Origin: Berberis thunbergii
Taxonomy: Eukaryota > Streptophyta > Magnoliopsida > Ranunculales > Berberidaceae
Direction of reading: 5' to 3'
DNA length: 64,000 bases
NCBI GenBank assembly: GCA_003290165.1
Contig: QNQO01000509.1
Coordinates: 598,001 to 662,000, forward strand
The stretch's first letter is position 1. Each line of letters starts with the position of its first letter. The notes under the pieces were generated by a model. It saw only the letters and a list, made by a program, of their open reading frames with translations, was not told the origin of the DNA and ran no database searches. A program made the position numbers and the translations under genes. Positions 24,252-33,200 of this stretch are shown here, one piece after another.

Positions 24252-27200
24252 CTACAATTTTGATTCACAAAAGCAATCTGGCAAGGCAGACCCTCTTCCC
24301 ATGATAAAATCATTTTTATGAACCTTCCACATAGCTTTCACCAATTCTGCTTCTTCCAATCCCTTGGAAGAGAACTCTGCAAAAGCTTTTCTGCTCAAGA
24401 AAAGAGTTTTATACAACCCCTTACATGCTCTCATCGCAGACACCATCTTATCCATGTTTCCAAAATATGTAGCCACATAAGAGTCACTATTGATTGACAC
24501 ATGATAGTCCAGTGCAGCTTTGGTGTTCCCATGCATGCTAGTGAAATCCTCACTACTGAGAAGTGTAGATTTGGTATACACGTTGGTATAAACGGATGTT
24601 AGTTCTTCAATTTCCATAAGACCATCACCAGCAGCTAGATAGATAGTGGTGTTTTTTGGAATTGCAAGCGCTTTAAGGATGAGAGCTGTCTCATTTGGGG
24701 TGAGGGGACACTTCCCACGGCTTCTCCAAATCTGAGCCATCTCTCCAGTCCATGGCTTTCGATCTCCTCGTGCTGCATTAATGGCTTTGTTTGAAGCCAT
24801 AGACAGGTTTTGGTACTCACACTGACTATAAGCTACCATGTCAGGCTCAAAACGAAGGTGAAGGGACATGAATGGTTTTGGTATTGCATCCAGAAGCTCA
24901 GAACCTTTCTTCTCTAGGTTTTTAGTCAGATGCAAAGCTTTGTAACAGGCTTGGCAGAGTGCTGCTTTTGCATACAAAGGATACCTGCGAAATCATGGCA
25001 GATAACAGTATAAAATAAATCAATCATGACAAATGCTTAATTACTTCTTAGTTGTATAAAAAAAAGGGCATCAATAGGAAGGATCCTAATCTATCAGCAA
25101 GTGCACCCGGGGGTGTTTTTTTTGTTTTTGTGAGGTGGGTGGGGTGGGGGTGTGGTGAGATGGTTGTTGAGGGACTTTGACTGAATGACTTTCTTTAGGC
25201 TCATAGTCGATTTCGCTTTTGGATCTCAAGACACATGTGAATCTGAAGTTCTAATATGTTTTCAATTCCTTCGCTAAACTTCATATAATTCTAGGATCCA
25301 ACTTCCATTTCAATTAGGCTTTAGGTTTCTTTCCAAATTATTTATGCCCTCAAAAGTGGATAAGGCTGACCTTGGAGGTTACCCTAAGTAATATACAGTG
25401 ATCAAAAGAATGGTACCTGTCCCTTCTCTGGCTCACTGCAGGTGTTATTGAAATGTAATGATGCTCCAAAAGTGATGGCAGAACACTCTCAATGTAATCA
25501 AAATGACCTTTGCGCTTGCTGCAGTCCACTTGAACTGGTTCTTTGGATGCTATCTCTGCTGGCAGGTCTTTGACAACAGTAATAAAACCTTTCATATGCT
25601 GAATGAAATAGTCAACATCAAAGACATCTGCAAAACCACTGCATTGAGGTTCACAAAGGTTGAGTCTCATAATGATACTGTAAAGGAAAGAAAAACACTA
25701 GTTCAATTGTTCATAATTTAAAGGGAAGCTAGAAAGTGTGGTTAATCTCTATTCTGTAGGCAATGTACAGTACTAGGTTTTGAGTCAATAATGCATTTCA
25801 ATAAACATCTAGGTAATAAACAACGATGGTTACATGTTCTTAACGGCTGACCAACACTCTATGCGACTGACCAACGCTATCAACGGCTGACCAACAGTAC
25901 CTTGGACTCACTAACCTTCCCGGGGCAAAAATGAAAAGGATGGCTCTAATACCAATTTTTACCAGGACTAGAGTTTTCAGAGTTTTCAGTTTTACACTAC
26001 AGAAGAGATAGAATAAATGGAATGAAGAAGAAAACAACAACAATCCACAACAAAATAATAGGACAGGAAGATATAAACCAGTAGAATAAGGGAGAGAAGA
26101 AGAACAGTATAAGCATTAAATAACATAAAAATGCAAGAATTAGAAAAATTACATCCATCAGATGAATTTTGAAAATCTTAACTTTGATCACTACAATCGA
26201 TCGATCTATCTCTAAGACAGTTTCCTGCTTTACACTTAGAGAGGACCTAGAAGATCTTATCAGAGTGTGATCTTTCTTTTAAGTTAAGCATTTTGAAATT
26301 CAGCTTTGAAGAACTCTACTTTGTATTGTCCAAGAGAACACCCGATTCACTTCTTAGGGTGACTTTGATAGTGCAACCAAGTCCAATACTTTCTTTTAAG
26401 TAGAGGTTTTGGAGAGGAGAAGAAAACAGAGAGTTGTATGGTAAGAAAGGATGCTTATATATTGATAAGAAAATACACGGAAAATAATTACAGAGGTGTA
26501 GGACTTACAGGTGGAATGTCCAAGAGAGACGGAGAAGAGAGGAAGGCTTACAATATCAGAGAGCTAAGGGTTACAGAGCAGGTTTGGGGTTCTAGAATTG
26601 TCTGTCTTGCTCTGGAAGAGTTTACATTTATTTATAGATAGAAGAGACGAAGAGATAAGACCCTTCCTTGAGTGGAGGAGGTTTATCCTTTGCTTTGTCT
26701 TGTTGCATTGAGTGGAGGTGGACTGTTGAAGATGCTTCGACTGTTCACCTTTTGATTGTCGGCAGGTACTGTTGAAAATGCTTCGACTGTAGCTGCATTA
26801 ATTGATTGTACTGTAGCTTCACGCGGAGGCTTTGAAAAAAGAAAAATGATGCTTGTCGGGCTGTCTGTTGACTGTGGCCGAAAGCATTTTGTCTGATTGA
26901 GGAGGTGGCAGATGTTGCCCTTGGTAGTAATGGACATGGGGTCCATTCACAAATCTCGAGGATCGATGACTCCATAGCAGTCATCTTCATTGAGATCAAC
27001 TGTTTGATCTTCTTCTTCATCTTCATCAGCTTCATCTGAACATATCTGTGACAGAGTCTCAATGAGCTGAGCCCTGGTTGGCTTGGTCATAATCTTCTGT
27101 AGAATCTGCTGCTTCAACTGTTTAACGTTGGAGGATGATTCTGAGAGAGGAGGACCTAACTGCAACTGCGGGACAGGTGGTGTAGGAGACACCTCTTTTT

Positions 27201-30200
27201 TGGAGAAGAAGGCTGTTACACCTTCTTTTGTGACCTTTGAGTGGTCAAACCTTTGCCACCACTTAACCTTGTAGCGCCGGCATAACCATTGGGGTTTGGC
27301 TTTTGAAAGACTGATTGGGGAATCAGGGATGGAACAGACATAGTCCCAACACATGATCCAAGCAAGATTGAATCGAATGAAGAACCAGGTCGAGAGTGAC
27401 TGTTGTTCTACAGGCTCTGGAGGCTGGTACTTATCTCTGAAGATATTCCATCCTTCTCGAACAAGAGATGGAAGAATCTCAATAACTGGACCAAAGGAAC
27501 TCCACCATTGATGTTGGAACCAAAATGGCAGAACTTTGGCACTGAACTTTTTGCAAAAAAGGAAGAACCAAGAATGGCCCGATTGATGAGAACTTATAAG
27601 AAATGCTCTAGTCCAAGCATTCTTATAATCATAATAACTGTATGTTTGGGGAACATAGCTCTGTGAGAGCTTCTTGTGAAAACAAGGGTGTTGGCCCCAT
27701 TCAGCTTCTGTCATAACTTTAAAAATCTGACACTTGGAGAAGGTGATTCGAGTTTTAGTGTCATCATAATGATGAGTAACACTAATCGAATCAGAGTCTA
27801 CCAGAATGAATTCATAGAATTCTCTGGTTTTGGTTGCATCGGACTCTTCATATGGTTGTTCTGGAGAGTAAAGATGCCTTGAGATTGCTTGGGGATCAGA
27901 GATGAGGACTCTGAATTGAGGTTCAACCATACATAACAAGTCCAAATTGGTCTTGTTGATGTATTGGAGAGGTGCCTGATTAGGCTTTGGAAAACTTACC
28001 AGAGAGTTCAACTCTTCATTTTGAGCAAGAGCTGAATACTTCTGAGTTAATTGGAGGGCATAAGAAAGAGGGGCTGGCTGCGGAGAAGCAGAAGGCTTCT
28101 TCGCATAACTTGCCTTTGATTTGGGCTTGGGAGATGAGTTGGAAGAAGAACTCATCTTCGGAGGAACTCATGGGAGAGGAAGTCTGCCAGTGAGTTGTCT
28201 TTACCCTTTATATACTTGATATCAAAATCAAATGCAGAAATCAAACCTTGCCATCTGGCGAAAATCTGTTTGGAAACCAAATTTAAAACATCTTTAGTTA
28301 AAATGTTTTTTGCAGATTGGCAATCAATTTGTAATAAAAAATTTTGATTAATCAAATCATCTTGAAACTTCATGATGCACAATACGATTGCTAAAACTTC
28401 TTTTTTGACTGTAGAGTAATTCATTTGAGTGGAAGTCCAAATACCAGAATGGTATCGAACTAATTGAATAGTAGAAGACTCAGGTAGACGCTGTTTGAGG
28501 ATACCACCATACCCATGATTGGACGCATCTGTGTTTTGAAGGCATCGGGATCTGCAATTCCTAAACAAGGAAGACTTTTGACTTGACGTTTGACTTGGCG
28601 GACTATAGAAGTATGGGCTTCAGTCCATGGGCCTGGGTTTTTCTTAAGGCGATTGTATAAGGGCTTAATTAAAACACGGAGGCCTTGATAAAAATCTGCA
28701 ACATAATTTAAAGATCCAATAAATCTTTGCAATTGGGTTTTATCCCGGATTTCATCTGAAAATTTGTCAGCAAATTCAATTGTTCTTGAAATTGGGGTAA
28801 TCGTCCCATTGAAGATCTTGTGACCTAGAAATCTAACATTTGTTTGAAACAAATTGATTTTGGTTGGAGATAAAACCAATCCATTCTTTTTAATACAATT
28901 TTCAAATTGATATAGTGTTTCCAGTGAGCTAAAACTGAATCAGAGAACACCAGTATATCATTGATATACACAATGGTGAACTGAGAGAATTGGGAGAGAA
29001 TATCATTCATGATATTCTGGAACTCACTAGGAGCATTTTTGAGGCCGAAGAGCATAACATTCCACTCGTAATGTCCAAGGGGAACATTAAAAGCGGTTTT
29101 ATACCGATCTTGAGGATGAACTTGGATTTGCCAAAATCCAGATTTCAGATCAAATTTAGAGAAAACACAAGCATTATGTAGTCTCTTAAGGAGATCTCGC
29201 TGAGAGGGAATTGGATAACGAATCCATTGAAGAACCTGATTTAAAGGTTTATAATTTATCACAAGACGAGGGTTGCCTCGTTCAAGCTCTGCAGCTTTAT
29301 TAACATAAAAAACGGCACAACTCCAAGGAGATTTAGAATCTCGGATGAGTCGTTTCTGTTTTAAATATTGAATTTCTTGTTTGCAAAATTCCATAAGTTC
29401 GCTATTCATTTGACGAATTTCATTATCCAGCCCATGTGAAATCCAAACACCATTTGACATCCAAACAAAAGTATCGGTCCAACCCGGCCCGACAATTTAA
29501 ACAGAAAAAGCCTTATGGCCCAAAGCCTGCTAAGCCACTTGAACAGTACTATAGCAAGCCCAAACATCATGGGACACATAAGTCCAAACCCTTTAAGAAA
29601 GGCTCCACTTCAAAGCCTGTTTGCTTTAAGTGTGGTCAGCCTGACCATTATGCAAAACAGTGCAGAACGACCCAAAAGGTCCAAGCCCTTGACATTCCCA
29701 AACATATGAAACATATGTTTCTCAATTGTCTGATTGATTCAAACTCCGATTCTTCTGAACCTGAATTACAGATAAATAACCTCAATTATTCCTCTGATTC
29801 TTCTTATTCCTCTGCACAATCATGTGATTGTACTCCTGGTGCATGCTTATGCCACCTTTCTGCGAAACCAAAAATCAATATGTTATCACAAAATAAGCAA
29901 TCACAAATATTACTTGATTTTGTAGATAAAATTGATGATCCTCAAATGAAGACTGAATATCTTCAACACATTAAAAATTCACTCACCCAAACTAAACCTC
30001 CTCCTGATGTGATCACTTCTTTTTATGATCACAGAGAAATCATTAGAAGGTTTAATCAAACAAAAGCAAGCGCTTCTCCTGTTAGTCTTGCAGACTTACA
30101 GCATGAAGTTAATAATCTTAAAAAAGAAGTTAATCAGTTAAAACAACATCAAAATTTAACTGACCTTCACATTCAAATGTTGCAAGAAAATCAGTTTCCC

Positions 30201-33200
30201 GCTATTTCTGACAAAGAAGAAGAAATAAATCCTATTATTTCTTCACAACAACCTTCTTCTTCAAAGCAGAAACAAGCAGATTTCCTTTGCAATTTAAATA
30301 AAAAACAAGTTAATCCACATATTGTTACCATCCAAAAATGGTATGTGGATATAACTTTAAACATTTATAATGAAACAAACATATCAGCAATGGCCTTGAT
30401 TGATTCAGGGGCTGATATGAATTGTATCCAAGAAGGTATTGTACCTATACAATACTTTAAACAAACAACTCAAAGTCTGTATACTACAGATAACTCAAAA
30501 CTTCAAATTGCATTCAAATTAACAAATGCTCATATTTGCAAGAATAAGATTTGCATTAAGCAACATTTTCTTCTTGTTAAAAATATGGAACAAAAAATGA
30601 TTTTAGGTACACCCTTTATAAATGCAATTTCTCCATTTTCTGTATCTAAACAAGGGATTTCAACTACCATTCTTGGTACTAAGGTTGAATTTCCATTCTT
30701 GTTTAAATCAGAAGTTTATGAACTTAATCAAGTTTCTAAACAAAAGTTTTTGAATCGTTTAATCTGGAAACAACAGCAGTTAAACTTTCTGAAACAAGAA
30801 ATTGAATATAAAAGGGTAGCTGATCAAATCAGTGAACCTAAACTTCAATCTCAAATTATCCAATACCAAAAACATTTGCAAGATGAACTCTGTTCTAATT
30901 TGCCTAATGCATTTTGGTATAGATTTCAACATGTGGTTCGTCTTCCTTATGAATCAGGGTTTGATGAAAGAAAAATTCCCACTAAGGCTCGACCTATTCA
31001 AATGAATAGCGAACTTATGGAATTTTGCAAACAAGAAATTCAATCTTTAAAACAGAAACGACTCATCCGAGATTCTAAATCTCCTTGGAGTTGAGCTGCT
31101 TTTTATGTTAATAAAGCTGCAGAGCTTGAACGAGACAACCCTCGTCTTGTGATAAATTATAAACCTTTAAATCAGGTTCTTCAATGGATTCGTTATCCAA
31201 TTCCCTCTCAGCGAGATCTCCTTAAGAGACTACATAATGCTTGTGTTTTCTCTAAATTTGATCTGAAATATGGATTTTGGCAAATCCAAGTTCATCCTCA
31301 AGATCGGTATAAAACCGCTTTTAATGTTCCCTTTGGACATTACGAGTGGAAGTTATGCCCTTCGGCCTCAAAAACGCTCCTAGTGAGTTCCAGAATATCA
31401 TGAATGATATTCTCTCCCAATTCTCTCAGTTCACCATTGTGTATATCGATGATATACTGGTGTTCTCTGATTCAGTTTTAGCTCACTGGAAACACTATAT
31501 CAATTTGAAAATTGTATTAAAAAGAATGGATTGGTTTTATCTCCAACCAAAATCAATTTGTTTCAAACAAATGTTAGATTTCTAGGTCACAGGATCTTCA
31601 ATGGGATGATTACCCCAATTTCAAGAACAATTGAATTTGCTGACAAATTTTCAGATGAAATCCGGGATAAAACCCAATTGCAAAGATTTCTTGGATCTTT
31701 AAATTATGTTGCAGATTTTTATCAAGGCCTCCGTGTTTTAATTAAGCCCTTATACAATCGCCTTAAAAAAAACCCAGGCCCATGGACTGAAGCCCATACT
31801 TCTATAGTCCGCCAAGTCAAACGTCAAGTCAAAAGTCTTCCTTGTTTAGGAATTGCAGATCCCGATGCCTTCAAAATAGTAGAAACAGATGCGTCCAATC
31901 ATGGGTATGGTGGTATCCTCAAACAGCGTCTACCTGAGTCTTCTACTATTCAATTAGTTCGATACCATTCTGGTATTTGGACTTCCACTCAAATGAATTA
32001 CTCTACAGTCAAAAAAGAAGTTTTAGCAATCGTATTGTGCATCATGAAGTTTCAAGATGATTTGATTAATCAAAAAATTTTATTACAAATTGATTGCCAA
32101 TCTGCAAAAAACATTTTAACTAAAGATGTTTTAAATTTGGTTTCCAAACAGATTTTCGCCAGATGGCAAGGTTTGATTTCTGCATTTGATTTTGATATCA
32201 AGTATATAAAGGGGAAAGACAACTCACTGGCAGACTTCCTCTCCCGTGAGTTCCTCCAAAGATGAGTTCTTCTTCCAACTCATCTCCCAAGCCCAAATCA
32301 AAGGCAAGTTATGCGAAGAAGCCTTCTGCATCTCCGCAGCCAGCCCCTCTTTCTTATGCCCTCCAATTAACTCAGAAGTATTCAGCTCTTGCTCAAAATG
32401 AAGAGTTGAACTCTCTGGTAAGTTTTTCAAAGCCTAATCAGGCACCTCTCCAATACATCAACAAGACCAATTTGGACTTGTTATGTATGGTTGAACCTCA
32501 ATTCAGAGTCCTTATCTCTGATCCCCAAGCAATCTCAAGGCATCTTTACTCTCCAGAACAACCATATGAAGAGTCCGATGCAACCAAAACCAGAGAATTC
32601 TATGAATTCATTCTGGTAGACTCTGATTCGATTAGTGTTACTCATCATTATGATGACACTAAAACTCGAATCACCTTCTCCAAGTGTCAGATTTTTAAAG
32701 TTATGACAGAAGCTGAATGGGGCCAACACCCCCGTTTTCACAAGAAGCTCTCACAGAGCTATGTTCCCCAAACATACAGTTATTATGATTATAAGAATGC
32801 TTGGACTAGAGCATTTCTTATAAGTCCTCATCAATCGGGCCATTCTTGGTTCTTCCTTTTTTGCAAAAAGTTCAGTGTCAAAGTTCTGCCATTTTGGTTC
32901 CAACATCAATGGTGGAGTTCCTTTGGTCCAGCTATTGAGATTTTCCATCTCCTGTTCGAGAAGGATGAAATATCTTCAGAGATAAGTACCAGCCTCCAGA
33001 GCCTGTAGAACAACAGTCACTCTCGACCTGGTTCTTCATTCGATTCAATCTTGTTTGGATCATGTGTTGGGACTATGTCTGTTCCATCCCTGATTCCCCA
33101 ATCAGTCTTTCAAAAGCCAAACCCCAATGGTTATGCCGGCGCTACAAGGTTAAGTGGTGGCAAAGGTTTGACCACTCAAAGGTCACAAAAGAAGGTGTAA

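Larger units (their letters stand above)
25837..29459 (-). mobile_element. Endogenous pararetrovirus, left copy (Caulimoviridae-like, florendovirus-type layout)
   Basis: The minus-strand copy reads RT, RNase H, a separate downstream ORF, promoter/leader and primer-binding site. There is no integrase and no LTR, which separates it from Ty3 elements and fits an integrated plant pararetrovirus. The part 25994-29412 is nearly identical, in reverse, to 30999-34432. By eye the two arms differ at roughly one or two bases per hundred. This copy lacks the capsid/zinc-knuckle and protease part. Several breaks are visible: a catalytic RT change, a frame change in RT shared with the other copy, and a small deletion at the RT-RNase H border. 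Only the downstream ORF is intact. The genus is inferred from gene order alone. Confidence 0.85.

Noticed and set aside
25639..25677. Extending O-fucosyltransferase exon 5 to 25677 (reads IIMRLNLCEPQC)
   Set aside because: The acceptor at 25639-25640 joins exon 4 in the right phase and directly gives the conserved WNESSGFADVF. The longer form would insert residues into a conserved block.
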